This document shows positions 25,857 to 36,400 of a DNA stretch of 62,185 nt, piece after piece (the first letter of the stretch is position 1; every line of letters starts with the position of its first letter). Both the position numbers and the translations under genes were made by a program. A model generated the notes under the pieces. That model saw only the letters and a list, made by a program, of their open reading frames with translations, was not told where the DNA came from and searched no databases. Source of the stretch: Acidobacteriota bacterium (GTDB taxonomy: Bacteria; Acidobacteriota; Terriglobia; Terriglobales; Acidobacteriaceae). The DNA lies in the NCBI GenBank assembly GCA_021836865.1, contig JAKBHH010000008.1, positions 1 through 62,185 of the forward strand, read 5' to 3'.

Positions 25857-26775
25857 AGCACTGCGTATTTTGGGCCGCCTGCTGTGCTTGCCGCTCTTCT
25901 CCTGGGTCTTTGATGTGGAACTGCTGCTGGAGCTCTTCGTTGCTGCCAATCTCGCCGTGCTGGCCGGCGACATCGTACTGGCCCACTCTGTCAACCAGTT
26001 CCGTAAGCCCGCGGAATACATTCCACTTTACTTTTCCGCCACAGCTCCATTCGTGCTGCTGCTCGTCGATCTGCTGCGCTGGCGCTGGGGCTTCCACTCC
26101 GCGTGGCGTGACGTAGGATTTCTCGTCGGCGCTCTCTCAGTGCTAGTGGGCCTGGCCGGAGTCTTGTATCACCTGCAGAGCAGCTTCTTTGTCCAGCACA
26201 CGCTGCGCTCCCTTACCTATGCCGCGCCCTTTGCGGCTCCGCTGGCCTACACGGGCCTGGGTTTCCTCCTCATGGTCAACCGCATGGTCGCTCCGCGCTC
26301 GCTGGAGTGGGCCCGCTGGGTGGTCCTGCTAGCCACCGGCGGCTTCTTCGGCAACTTTGTGCTGTGCCTCACCGACCATTCCACCAACGGATTCTTTCTC
26401 AAAACGGAATGGATACCCGTCATCTCCAGCGCCTTCGCCACCGGATTCTTGATCGTGCCAGTCATTCACGCCATCACGCGGCGCTATCTGGACCTATGCC
26501 TCGCGGTGCTGTCGGTGCAGGCTCTGGTAGGCCTTCTGGGGTTCTGGTATCACCTGCGGATGAACCTTTTCGCTCCAGGGACCAACCTCTTCGAGAAGTC
26601 CGTCAACGGCGCGCCACCCATGGCACCTCTACTCTTTCCGAACCTGGTCGGCCTCGCCCTGATCGGACTATGGGAGCTGGCCATCCATCTGCCCGCGGAG
26701 GCACAGTCCGATCTCAGCATATTTGGGCAGATACTGGCCCTGACGCCCGTCCCGGTTGCCGATTCTGAAAATTGA
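25840..26775 (+). CDS. polytopic membrane partner of the octaheme cytochrome
   Basis: 311 residues, about eight hydrophobic helices, no recognised family. It contains two similar halves: GLAGVLYHLQSSFF then APFAAPLAYTGLGFLLMV, and GLLGFWYHLRMNLF then GAPPMAPLLFPNLVGLALIGLW. Each has Tyr-His-Leu in a helix end, a possible heme or quinone site. GGAGGAG lies just before ATG 25840, and the gene overlaps the cytochrome gene, so the two products probably work together in exchanging electrons between periplasm and quinone pool. That function is inference. Confidence 0.75.
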   Translation: MKLTNRALRILGRLLCLPLFSWVFDVELLLELFVAANLAVLAGDIVLAHSVNQFRKPAEYIPLYFSATAPFVLLLVDLLRWRWGFHSAWRDVGFLVGALSVLVGLAGVLYHLQSSFFVQHTLRSLTYAAPFAAPLAYTGLGFLLMVNRMVAPRSLEWARWVVLLATGGFFGNFVLCLTDHSTNGFFLKTEWIPVISSAFATGFLIVPVIHAITRRYLDLCLAVLSVQALVGLLGFWYHLRMNLFAPGTNLFEKSVNGAPPMAPLLFPNLVGLALIGLWELAIHLPAEAQSDLSIFGQILALTPVPVADSEN

Positions 26776-26802
26776 CAGACGCTGAGGTCATAAAATCGGA
26801 GC

Positions 26803-27435
26803 ATGATTCTTGAGACCTTTCCCGTGGGTTCGCTGCAATGCAACTGCACCATCCTTGGCGATGAAAGCACTGGTGAGGCCATCGTCATCGACCCCGGCGA
26901 TGAGATTGCGCGCATTCACCAGCGGCTCATCGAACACGGGCTGAAGCTCAAACAGATCCTGATTACCCACGCACATATTGACCACGTGGGCGGGGCGCTT
27001 CGGCTCAAGCGACTGACCGGCGCGCCCATCCTGCTGAATGAAAACGATCTTCCGCTGCTTCAGATGATGGGCACGCAAGCCGCCTGGCTGGGCATAGCAC
27101 CGCCTGAGACAGCGCCGCCGGACGAGAACCTTACCGACGGCCAGCAGGTTGGCCTGTTTAGTTTTCCGGCAAAGGTTCTGCACACACCCGGCCACACCCA
27201 GGGATCGGTGAGCCTGCATTTTGCCCCATTGAAGATGGTCATCGCGGGAGACACGCTGTTTGCCGGGAGCATCGGCCGGACTGACCTGCCAGGCGGCAAC
27301 TTCGACCAGATCATCGAGTCGATCGAGACCCGTCTGCTCGCCCTGCCCGATGAGACTCGAGTGATACCGGGTCACGGGCCCGTTACCAGCATTGGCATGG
27401 AGCGCCGTAAGAACCCATTCTTGCGACCGCATTGA
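26803..27435 (+). CDS. MBL-fold metallo-hydrolase (glyoxalase II-like)
   Basis: 210 residues. The metal site HxHxDH is THAHIDH; further ligands are in HTPGHTQGS, AGDTLFAGSIGRTDL and PGHGPVT, the pattern of the YcbL/hydroxyacylglutathione hydrolase group. The usual C-terminal glutathione-binding domain of glyoxalase II is missing, so the substrate may be another thioester. It starts 27 nt after the membrane-protein gene. Confidence 0.9.
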   Translation: MILETFPVGSLQCNCTILGDESTGEAIVIDPGDEIARIHQRLIEHGLKLKQILITHAHIDHVGGALRLKRLTGAPILLNENDLPLLQMMGTQAAWLGIAPPETAPPDENLTDGQQVGLFSFPAKVLHTPGHTQGSVSLHFAPLKMVIAGDTLFAGSIGRTDLPGGNFDQIIESIETRLLALPDETRVIPGHGPVTSIGMERRKNPFLRPH

Positions 27436-27514
27436 ACGGCAGTAATGTACAGGATTATCCGCTGTTATTTCAATTTCTTATGGCATTTTTCAAATGTATT
27501 AGATGAAGTACAAT

Positions 27515-28690
27515 TCAGTTGCCGTTACCACCTTGATGCGTTCCTAAATATGCAATCAGGACGGTTACCCCGGTGCTAAATTCTGCTGGTTGGCCCAGCA
27601 AGCTCACGACCAGCCAGCCACCCTCCTCCATGCCGAAGAAGTAGCCTGGATGGACCCAGACACCGCGATCGAGGAGGTCCAGTACAGTCTGCTCATCGGG
27701 CTGGAGAGCGGGAATCCGCAGCACCGCATACCAGCCGCCTTCCAGATCGAGCCGCTGGGTGGCCGGCAGGCGGGTAAGCTGCCGGTCCAGTTCCGCCAGG
27801 TTCAAGCGCACCCTCTCTCGAATCTGCTCCTGGATGGCTCGCCGGCCTGGTATCCAACTCTGCATCGCCCACTGCACAGGTGCATTCATGGAGAGGAATG
27901 TGTCGGCGATAACCTCCAACCGTGACAAGGCCTCCTGGCGGCGAGGCCCGGTCGCCACAATCCAGGCCGCTTTCATCTGCGGCAGGCCTGCAATCTTGCT
28001 GAGGCCACTCACCACATAAACCGGCACGCCTTCAATCCCCTTTGCAAAGGTGGCCGGAGTTCCGGCAAAACTGTAGTCCAGAAACACCTCGTCGACGATC
28101 AGCGAAACATGGTGCTCCCGGCATTGTTCTGCCAGTGCTTCAATCTCCCAGGGTTTTGTAAAGTGTCCCGTTGGGTTGTTGGGGTGGACCAGCACAATCG
28201 CCCGCGTCAGCGGCGTGATGGCACGGCGAAAGCCCTCCGGCTCGATCTGCCATCCATGGTCGTAGACCAAGGGTGCGGTTCTGATCTGCACATCGTCGAG
28301 AGTTGCGAGAAAATCGAAGAGCGGATAGCCGGGTTGAGGAATCAGAATCTCGTTCCCAGGATCGCAGAGAAGCCGAAACAGGAAGCTGTAGGCCTCACTG
28401 GTACTGGTTGTCAGTACCACCTGTTCGGCATTGACCATTGCACCGTGCCCGGCATAGTAGGAGCAGATGGCCTGTCGCGCAGCGAGCAGCCCTTTCGGCT
28501 GCGGGTCGTAATCGAGCGCCCTGGGGTCGGCAAGCGTATCGGTCAGGCCGGGGCCATAGGCAAAGCCGCATCGGGTGGGATTGGAGGCGGTGAGATCGGC
28601 GATCGGCAGCCCGGCTGCGACGCGCGCCCGATGGGCCTGCGCCAGTTTGCTCTCTTCAGTATTCCAGTCCGTTCTGCGCGAAAACCCCAT
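27515..28690 (-). CDS. PLP-dependent aminotransferase, class I/II
   Basis: 391 residues. Fold type I motifs are clear: PNNPTGHF, DEVFLDY and the Schiff-base lysine in SGLSKIAGLPQMKAAWI. It resembles aspartate/aromatic aminotransferases; the substrate cannot be read from the sequence. ATG 28690 (MGFSRRTDWN) is preferred to the longer frame because AAAGGG precedes it and the fold begins there. It is divergent from the HAD gene. Confidence 0.88.
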   Translation of the reverse strand: MGFSRRTDWNTEESKLAQAHRARVAAGLPIADLTASNPTRCGFAYGPGLTDTLADPRALDYDPQPKGLLAARQAICSYYAGHGAMVNAEQVVLTTSTSEAYSFLFRLLCDPGNEILIPQPGYPLFDFLATLDDVQIRTAPLVYDHGWQIEPEGFRRAITPLTRAIVLVHPNNPTGHFTKPWEIEALAEQCREHHVSLIVDEVFLDYSFAGTPATFAKGIEGVPVYVVSGLSKIAGLPQMKAAWIVATGPRRQEALSRLEVIADTFLSMNAPVQWAMQSWIPGRRAIQEQIRERVRLNLAELDRQLTRLPATQRLDLEGGWYAVLRIPALQPDEQTVLDLLDRGVWVHPGYFFGMEEGGWLVVSLLGQPAEFSTGVTVLIAYLGTHQGGNGN

Positions 28691-28796
28691 CACGACCCTT
28701 TCACAGTGCGCCCGTACCGCGTGTGCTCCTCGGGGCATCATGCACAATAGAATCAGGCGCCCTCTTCAACATACACGGACGCCGCCGGGAGGCACA

Positions 28797-29426
28797 TTGG
28801 CACTGCGCGCGGTCGTCTTCGACTATGGCATGGTATTGACAGGACCACCAAATGCAGAGGCGCATGATGCGCTGGTGCGCATCACCGGTCTGGCCCCGGA
28901 TCGATTTGAGGAACTCTACTGGAGCGACCGGCACGCGTACGACGAGGGCAAGCTGACAGGCATCAGCTTCTGGCAAAAATTCATTCGCGATGCTGGACTG
29001 AAGCTCAGTCCCGACGCCGTAGCAGAGCTGAATCGCTGGGATGCGCGCATGTGGACGACGCATAACCCAGTGATGCTGGCGTGGCAGCTTGCGCTCAAGA
29101 GAAACGGACTGCGCACCGCGATCCTCTCCAACATGGGTGACTCGGTACTCGAAAACATGCAGCGCGAGTTCGACTGGCTGGGTCGCTTTGATGTGCTTGT
29201 TTGGAGCTATCAGCACGGCATCGCCAAGCCCGACCCCGCGATCTATCGGCTCACGCTGGACCAGCTTGGAACGAGCCCGCAAGAAACGCTGTTCCTCGAC
29301 GACAAGCTGGTCAACATTGAAGCGGCACGCGCGCTAGGGATGATGGGGATAGTCTTCTCTACCGTCGATCAGCTGCGCAACGACTTGAAATCAGCCACGC
29401 TCGATGCAGAACTCCCCCTGCCTTGA
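28797..29426 (+). CDS. HAD-family hydrolase
   Basis: 209 residues. Motif I is FDYGMVLTG, the D-x-G variant in which the second aspartate is replaced, as in the FDFGGVL subgroup. Motif II ILSNMGD, motif III KPDPAIY and motif IV LFLDDKLVN follow in order. TTG 28797 has GGGAGG four bases before it; ATG 28740 is in frame and would add 19 basic residues. Probably a cytosolic phosphatase of small substrates. Confidence 0.85.
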   Translation: MALRAVVFDYGMVLTGPPNAEAHDALVRITGLAPDRFEELYWSDRHAYDEGKLTGISFWQKFIRDAGLKLSPDAVAELNRWDARMWTTHNPVMLAWQLALKRNGLRTAILSNMGDSVLENMQREFDWLGRFDVLVWSYQHGIAKPDPAIYRLTLDQLGTSPQETLFLDDKLVNIEAARALGMMGIVFSTVDQLRNDLKSATLDAELPLP

Positions 29427-29449
29427 CCATTTGCCCGCAAGTTGCAGAC

Positions 29450-30211
29450 TCAGTGGACCGCCGGCGGATGGCCAAGGTGGTATGTGACTCCCAGGGTCGC
29501 ATTCATCACGTCCAGTCCGGGATTCACGGGAACAATAAATGCGTCTGAAAAATGGAAATCACCAAACAGGCCCAGGCGCAGGTCGACGCGATGCGTCAAT
29601 TTGACCTGGAACCCCGTGGACGACTGAAGACTGAAGTTCTCATACGTGGCCTGCTGCGAAAGCTCCTTCTTGCTGAAGATGAGCACGCCGCCTTTCGCCA
29701 GGAGATACGGCTTTAACGCCCTGCCGTCGCGCCACAATAAGCGAAATCCGATGGGCGAAAAGCCGATACCCGGCACGATCTGATGGGCCTGCGTCGTGGG
29801 CGTTCCCCAAATATCGGAAGTCACCGCGGCATCAAGTAACACCATCGGCAGGAACTCGGCAACATAGTCAAAACGGGCGCCGAGAAACCGCCCCCAGGAG
29901 TTCCTGTCATACTCCAGGCCGGAGGTGTACAGCTTGGCTCCAGAGCCGCTAGCAAATATCTTGTAGTGCCCATAGGAGGCGAGGCTTACGGCAGTAATAT
30001 CGCGGGCAATGAACGCTTTTGCAGCTGTGGTGGGAACCGGCTTCACCAGTGAGTCGGTCCCGAAGGCGCCTTCTGCAGGGCCTGAAGCCTGTTGGGCAAA
30101 CGCCATCGATCGCAGGACCACGCAGATCAAAAGCAAATGAAAAAGAGGGCAGCGGCGTTTCCGATCAGTCAGTGCCCGCTCGCATTGGCTTAACGTCAAT
30201 GCCGGATTCAT
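29450..30211 (-). CDS. PagL-like outer-membrane acyloxyacyl hydrolase
   Basis: 253 residues from ATG 30211, with a signal peptide ending about MAFAQQ. The rest alternates in beta-strand fashion and ends YHLGHPPAVH. Near the C-terminus HFSDAFIVPVNPGLD matches the catalytic His-x-Ser and NPGLD block of lipid A 3-O-deacylase PagL, although the third position is Asp where Asn is usual. It would remove an acyl chain from lipid A in the outer membrane. Assigned on this motif and the barrel-like pattern. Confidence 0.65.
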   Translation of the reverse strand: MNPALTLSQCERALTDRKRRCPLFHLLLICVVLRSMAFAQQASGPAEGAFGTDSLVKPVPTTAAKAFIARDITAVSLASYGHYKIFASGSGAKLYTSGLEYDRNSWGRFLGARFDYVAEFLPMVLLDAAVTSDIWGTPTTQAHQIVPGIGFSPIGFRLLWRDGRALKPYLLAKGGVLIFSKKELSQQATYENFSLQSSTGFQVKLTHRVDLRLGLFGDFHFSDAFIVPVNPGLDVMNATLGVTYHLGHPPAVH

Positions 30212-30547
30212 TGGGATGACTCTCCTCGTTTGAAAATAATGGGCGATCTCGGGGTTGGCCAGGTCGAACCTGACACGAGCCTGGGTGGCCTTAAAAGTAT
30301 ATCGTCCTTCCACTTCACGGTGCCTGCAATCGTTGCCCCGGTGCAAAAACGGCGCCCACCAGCGGCGACTACCGGAGGCTCACTGCAGTTCTGAATACAA
30401 AGATGCCCCCGGTGAATTACACTGGCTTGCCGTTGCTAAACCGCCTAACTCAATCGTTTATCTGGACCCACGACAGAAACCCGGCTTGAAGGTTTTGTGG
30501 GTCCAAAACCGCTCGCGAACCGTCCAGAACAAACGTAGGTGACAAAC
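30212..30547. promoter_or_regulatory. divergent control region with inverted repeat
   Basis: About 335 bases between the PagL-like gene (minus) and the GH3 gene (plus). It carries one clear element: TGGACCCAC (30463-30471) and GTGGGTCCA (30497-30505), with further AAACC/GGTTT pairing inside. The remainder shows no gene and no consensus promoter I can defend. Confidence 0.5.
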
Positions 30548-33253
30548 GTGAAATCCAAAGTTTCAGCCTCCCCTAAATACGCAGCCCGCGCGGCTGTGTT
30601 TGCGGCAGCCACGTTGCTGCTAGGCGCAACCCTCACCCTGGCGCAAGCAGTTCCCGTTGTCACAGGTGACGCGCGCGTCGACAAAATCCTCAGCCAGATG
30701 ACGCTGCAGGAGAAGCTCACGCTCATCCACGGTACCCAGGAAGACCCTGCGGTGTATCAGGGCCAGGCTGGTTATCTCGCCGGCGTGCCCCGCCTCGGAA
30801 TTCCGGGGCTGCGTTATGCCGACGGGCCTCCGGGCGTGCTGACGCGCCATCCGTCGTCCGGCGAGACGGCCACAATGGGCGTTGCGGCAACCTTCAGCCG
30901 CAGAGATGCCGAGGCAAATGGCGTCGTGATCGGGCGCGAAGATCGCTCTCTCGGCATCGATGTGTCGCTTCAACCGTTTGTGAATATCGACCGCGATCTC
31001 GAGTTCGGCCGCGGATACAACACATTCGGCGAAGATCCATTCCTTACCGGCCAGATGGGCGCTGCAGAGATCCGCGGCATCCAGTCGCAGCACGTGATGG
31101 CTCAGGTAAAGCACTTTGTCGCCTACGACTCGAACAGCGGGAACATTTTTGTGGACGACCAGACCCTGCACGAGGTGTATGTGGCGCCGTTTGACGAAGC
31201 GGTGAAGGCTGGAGTCTCGTCGATCATGTGCTCGTACAACCGCGTCAATGGCACATTCGCGTGCGGCAATGAGTCCACGCTGACGAAGATTCTGCGTGAC
31301 CAGATCGGCTTCAAGGGTTTTGTGACTTCCGACTGGGGCGCGGTGCATGCGGTCAACTTCATCAATGCAGGCCTCGATATGGAAATGCCCGGCGAGGCCA
31401 AGCCCGGCGCGGTTTTCTCCATTCCTTCTTTCTTTGACTCGAAACCGGTGCCGCCTCCTCCGCCGGCGCGCGCGTCAAGCGACATGATGGCAATGTTTGG
31501 CGGGCACATCCCCGAAGAGCCGGCGCGCACGCGCGAGGGCATGGGTGACTTCGGCGTAAAACTAAATCCGGAAAAGATGCCGGATGCACTCAAGGATGGC
31601 ACCGTCAACGAGGCCACCATAACGCGTGCTGCGGGACGCGTTCTGTACGAGATTGTTCGCTTTGGCTATATGGACGGCGAGCAGAAGCACGAAGTGACCG
31701 GGCAGGCCATCGACGCGAACGCCCGGATCATTGAGAAGACAGGCGAAGATGCCGCCGTTTTGCTGAAGAATGTAGACGGCGCGCTGCCGCTGAAGGCTGC
31801 CGATCTGGACTCGGTTGTCCTCATCGGACCGACCGCTGGCCAGGTGGATTCGATCGGCATCAACGGCGAACGCTCTGTGGGATTGCCATGGCGCGAGGTT
31901 GGGCCGGTTGCCGCGATGAAGCAGATCTCCGGGAATGCCAACATCCGCTTCGCGGTGGACGACGATATGACTGGCACAGCCGTTCCTGCCAGCGCACTGA
32001 GCCACGACGGCAATCCGGGCCTCGCGTGTTCGGGCGCGGGCAACGCACAGACAGAGGGCCAGTTTAACTTCACGGTGAAGGGCGGCAACGCACTAGCGCC
32101 AAACTCCGTGGCGGACTGCAAGGGCACGCTCACCGTCGGCACTGCAGGCGATTACTGGATCTACCTCCAGGCACTGGGAACAAATGCGAATATCGTGCTC
32201 GACGGCAAACCTCTGGCGCGCACCGGAGCATTTCAGGGCGGCGTGCACGGAGACATTCTGCAGGCCAATCAGGACAACGCCATCCCCACAACCGACGGCT
32301 TAGACAACGTGCGCCGCGCCGTAAACCTGACGGCGGGGCCGCATACGATCGAGATCAAGACGAGCCCCGACACTTCAGACGCGCCGGTACAGGTTCGCCT
32401 CAACTGGTACACGCCTGAGCAGCGCAAGGCCGATCACGATGCGGCCATCGCCGCGGCCAAGAACGCTAAAGTTGCCGTCGTCTTCCTGTGGACGCGCCTT
32501 CAGCCGGTCTTCGGCCTACCCGGCGATCAGAATCAGCTTGTCGAAGAGGTCGCCGCCGTCAACCCCAACACCATCGTTGTCCTGAACACGAGCCAACCCG
32601 TCGCACTGCCCTGGGTGGATAAGGTCAAGGCTGTGCTCGAAATGTGGTGGCCCGGCGACGAAGGCGGTTGGTCCACGGCCAACCTGCTTCTTGGCAAGGT
32701 CAGCCCTGCTGGCCGCCTGCCCGTTACCTGGGGGAAAAGCCTGACCGACTATCCCGCAACCGACCCAAAGCATCCTGAGCGCAGCGCCAAGGGGGTAGAC
32801 GGCAAGACGACCTACTCGGAGGGAGTGAACGTTGGCTACCGCTGGTTTGACAAGGAAAACATCACGCCGCTGTTTCCCTTCGGCCACGGTCTCAGTTACA
32901 CCACCTTCGACTACTCCAACCTTCTTATTGAACCCGCTTCCGACGGCGGTCTCTACGTGCAGGTCACCATCAAGAACACAGGCACTGTGGTCTCCGACGA
33001 GGTGCCGCAGGTCTATCTTGGCGCGCCGAGCGAGATTCCTGCGGGAGTTCAGTTTCCTGTACGGGCTCTGGTCGCGTTTAACCGCATCCACCTGAACCCC
33101 GGTGAATCGAGAACGGTGACCCTGCACGTGCCCCTCCGTCAACTGCAGTACTGGTCCACGACCAAGTCCGCATGGGTTACTGCCACAGCTAAGCGCACCA
33201 TCAGCGTGGGCGCATCGTCGCGGGATCTGCGTCTGAACCAGACGATCGAGTAA
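30548..33253 (+). CDS. GH3 beta-glucosidase-type glycoside hydrolase with PA14 insert
   Basis: About 900 residues with a signal peptide (ending TLAQA). The GH3 N-terminal barrel carries RLGIPGLRYADGPPG, KHFVAYDSN and the nucleophile Asp262 in FVTSDWGA. The (alpha/beta)6 domain is interrupted by a PA14-like segment (about residues 505-610, DYWIYLQALGTNANIVLDGKPL), and a fibronectin III-like domain ends the protein. A proline run (PVPPPPPAR) near residue 300 is unusual. GTG 30548 is taken because AGGTGA lies 7 nt before it. It should release glucose or xylose from oligosaccharides in the periplasm. Confidence 0.9.
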   Translation: MKSKVSASPKYAARAAVFAAATLLLGATLTLAQAVPVVTGDARVDKILSQMTLQEKLTLIHGTQEDPAVYQGQAGYLAGVPRLGIPGLRYADGPPGVLTRHPSSGETATMGVAATFSRRDAEANGVVIGREDRSLGIDVSLQPFVNIDRDLEFGRGYNTFGEDPFLTGQMGAAEIRGIQSQHVMAQVKHFVAYDSNSGNIFVDDQTLHEVYVAPFDEAVKAGVSSIMCSYNRVNGTFACGNESTLTKILRDQIGFKGFVTSDWGAVHAVNFINAGLDMEMPGEAKPGAVFSIPSFFDSKPVPPPPPARASSDMMAMFGGHIPEEPARTREGMGDFGVKLNPEKMPDALKDGTVNEATITRAAGRVLYEIVRFGYMDGEQKHEVTGQAIDANARIIEKTGEDAAVLLKNVDGALPLKAADLDSVVLIGPTAGQVDSIGINGERSVGLPWREVGPVAAMKQISGNANIRFAVDDDMTGTAVPASALSHDGNPGLACSGAGNAQTEGQFNFTVKGGNALAPNSVADCKGTLTVGTAGDYWIYLQALGTNANIVLDGKPLARTGAFQGGVHGDILQANQDNAIPTTDGLDNVRRAVNLTAGPHTIEIKTSPDTSDAPVQVRLNWYTPEQRKADHDAAIAAAKNAKVAVVFLWTRLQPVFGLPGDQNQLVEEVAAVNPNTIVVLNTSQPVALPWVDKVKAVLEMWWPGDEGGWSTANLLLGKVSPAGRLPVTWGKSLTDYPATDPKHPERSAKGVDGKTTYSEGVNVGYRWFDKENITPLFPFGHGLSYTTFDYSNLLIEPASDGGLYVQVTIKNTGTVVSDEVPQVYLGAPSEIPAGVQFPVRALVAFNRIHLNPGESRTVTLHVPLRQLQYWSTTKSAWVTATAKRTISVGASSRDLRLNQTIE

Positions 33254-33270
33254 AGAAGAGCTGATCGAGC

Positions 33271-33306
33271 ACGATGCCGGAGCGATGGCTCCGGCATCGT
33301 CTTTTT
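33271..33306 (+). terminator. rho-independent terminator after the GH3 gene
   Basis: ACGATGCCGGAGC and its exact complement GCTCCGGCATCGT around a four-base loop, followed by CTTTTT. A 13-bp stem. Confidence 0.85.
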
Positions 33307-33414
33307 GGAGGGATGCTCTTCCCTCTTCCGTCAAGGGTTGAGGGGAGAATGGCGCATCATTTCCACAACGCTATGCGACGGGGATGGATGCAGTCACTAG
33401 AATCGATTCCAGCC

Positions 33415-36400
33415 ATGTCTGAGTTCACCCATCTGCACCTGCACACCGAATATTCGCTTCTCGATGGCGCCTGCGACGTCAAGAAGCTGGTCGATCACGT
33501 CGCAAAGCTTGGTCAGAAGTCCGTTGCCATGACCGACCACGGAAATATTTACGGAGCGGTCCACTTCTTCAACGCAGCCAAGGAAAAAGGCATCCAGCCG
33601 ATTCTGGGTTGCGAACTCTATGTGTGCAAGGCAGAGGACCATCGCGCTGAGACGCCCCATGACACCTACAACCACTTGCTGGTTCTGGCTGAGAACGAAG
33701 AGGGTTACCGCAATCTGATTCGCATCACTTCAGAGGCCAGCCTGCATGGGTTCTATCGCAAACCGCGCGTCAGCAAGCGCTACCTGGCGGAGAATTCGAA
33801 AGGCCTGATCGGCTTCTCAGGGTGCCTCAGTGGCGAGCTATGCGAAGAGCTTATGGCGGGCCACTATGACAAGGCCAAAGCCGCGGCACTGCAATATCAG
33901 GACATCTTCGGCCGCGGAAATTTTTACCTTGAGATCCAGGACCAGGGCCTCGAGCAGGAGCGCAAGATCCAGAGCAGCCTCTTCCAGCTCGAGAAGGAAC
34001 TGGACATCCCCATGGTTCTTACCAACGACTCGCATTATCTATGCGGCGAGGACAGCCACGCGCACGATGTGATGCTCTGCGTGCAGACCGGCGCCAAGGT
34101 CCACGATGCTGACCGGTTCCGTTTCGACAGCGACCAGTTTTTTGTGAAGAGCGCAGACGAAATGGGCCGGCTGTTTCCCGATGCGCCCGGCGTGATGCAG
34201 CGGACGATGGAGATCGCCGAGCGCTGCCAGCTGAAGCTCAAGGCGGTTGACAATCCATTTCCTGAATTCGCCGTGCCACCCGGACATACCATCGACAGCT
34301 ACTTCGAGCAGGTCTGCCGCGAGGGATTTAAGAAGCGTCTTGACACAGCGATCCGGCATCTCGAGTCGCGCGGAGAGCGACGGACCCCCGTCCATGAGTA
34401 CGAGGCACGGCTGGAACGCGAGCTCGGCATCATCAAGCAGATGAAGTACGCGGGCTACTTCCTCATCGTGTGGGATTTCATCAAGTATGCGCGGGACCAT
34501 GGGATTCCAGTAGGGCCGGGCCGCGGCTCTGCCGCTGGATCGCTCGTGGCCTATGTCATGGAAATCACCAACGTTGATCCGTTGCAGAACGTGCTGCTGT
34601 TTGAACGCTTCCTGAATCCGGAACGCGTTTCGATGCCGGATATTGACGTGGACTTCTGCATGAATCGCCGCGGTGAAGTGATCGATTATGTTACGCGCAA
34701 GTACGGGCGTGAGCAGGTAGCACAGATCATCACGTTCAACACGATGGCAGCCAAGGCGTCCATCAAGGATTGCGGCCGCGCCATGGATATGCCCTACGGC
34801 GATGTGGATCGGATCGCCAAACTGGTCCCGGCCACCATCGGAATGACCCTGGAAAAGGCACTGGAGGATTCACCCGATTTCCGCAAAGCCTATGACAGCG
34901 ACAAGCAGGTACGTGAGCTAATTGATACTGCGATGAAGCTCGAGGGGCTTGTCCGCGGGATCGGCATGCACGCAGCCGGCGTGGTGATTGCGCCGCGCCC
35001 TCTCACTGAGCTTGTACCCATCGCCAAGACCAAGAACGACGAAATCGTTACCGCCTATGACATGAAGGCGGTGGAGAAGATGGGCCTTCTGAAGATGGAC
35101 TTCCTCGGGCTCACCACATTAACTGTCATCGACGACTGCCTAAAGCTGATTGCGCAGAGTCGCGGCAAGACACTGGACATCGAGACCATTCCTCTGAACG
35201 ACGCGGAGACTTACAAACGTGTCTTTCACTCCGCGCTCACCTCCGGCGTCTTCCAGTTTGAGTCCAGCGGAATGCGCGACGTACTGCGTCGCTACAAGCC
35301 GGAGACAGTGGAGGACCTGACGGCGCTGAATGCTCTCTATCGTCCCGGCCCCATCCAGGGCGGCATGATTGACGACTTTATCGAGCGCAAGTGGGGCCGG
35401 CGCAAGGTTGAATATATGCTGCCGCAGATTGAAGACATCCTCAAAGAGACCCTCGGCGTCATCGTCTATCAGGAACAGGTGATGCAGATCGCCAACGTGG
35501 TCGCCAGCTACTCGCTCGGTGAAGCCGATCTACTGCGCCGCGCTATGGGCAAGAAGAATGCAGAAGAGATGTCGAGGCAACGCGAGCGCTTTATGAGCGG
35601 GGCCGCCGCCCAAGGCATCAGGAAGGAAACCGCCGGTGAGCTCTTCGATCAGATGGAGAAGTTCGCGGGCTACGGGTTCAACAAGTCGCACTCGGCGGCC
35701 TATGCCCTGCTGGCATATCAGACGGCATATCTGAAGACGCACTATCCGGTGGAGTTCATGGCGGCGCTCCTGACGTCCGAAACTTCGAAGCCCGAGAATG
35801 TGGTCAAGTACATCCAGGAATGCAAGGAGATGGACATCAGCGTTGAACCGCCAGATGTGCAGGTCTCCGGCGCGCAGTTCACTCCGCATGGCGCGGCGAT
35901 TCGCTTTGGCCTGGCAGCGGTGAAAAACGTTGGAAGCAACGCAATTGAGTCTGTCAAGAAAGCTCGCGACGAAGTAGGTGGAAGGTTTGCGAGCTTCTGG
36001 CAGTTCTGTGAGAAAGTCGATCTGCGTGTGATGAACAAGCGCGTCATCGAGTCGCTGATCAAAGCGGGCGCGCTGGACTCATTAGGCAAGCGCGGCCCGC
36101 TGATGACCGCAGTGGATAAGGCGATGGAGCGCGCACAAAAAGCGCAGCGCGACGCAGCACAAGGCCAAACGGGACTCTTTGGCCTGTTTGACGATGAACC
36201 GAAAGCGGGCGGCCCTGATACGGACAACTTGCCGCGCGTCGCCGATTGGGAGGAGAGCGAGCGACTCGCCTACGAGAAGGAAGTCCTTGGCTTCTTTGTC
36301 TCCGGCCATCCGCTCGACAAGTATGCGCAAAAACTGCGCAACCTTGCTGGCGTCATCTCTGTGGGCGAAGCGCTTGAGCGCAAGCCACCCGAACGGCGCT

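Noticed and set aside
24420..26021. 533-aa minus-strand ORF opposite the octaheme cytochrome
   Set aside because: The eight CxxCH motifs prove the plus-strand gene; the antisense protein shows no family pattern.
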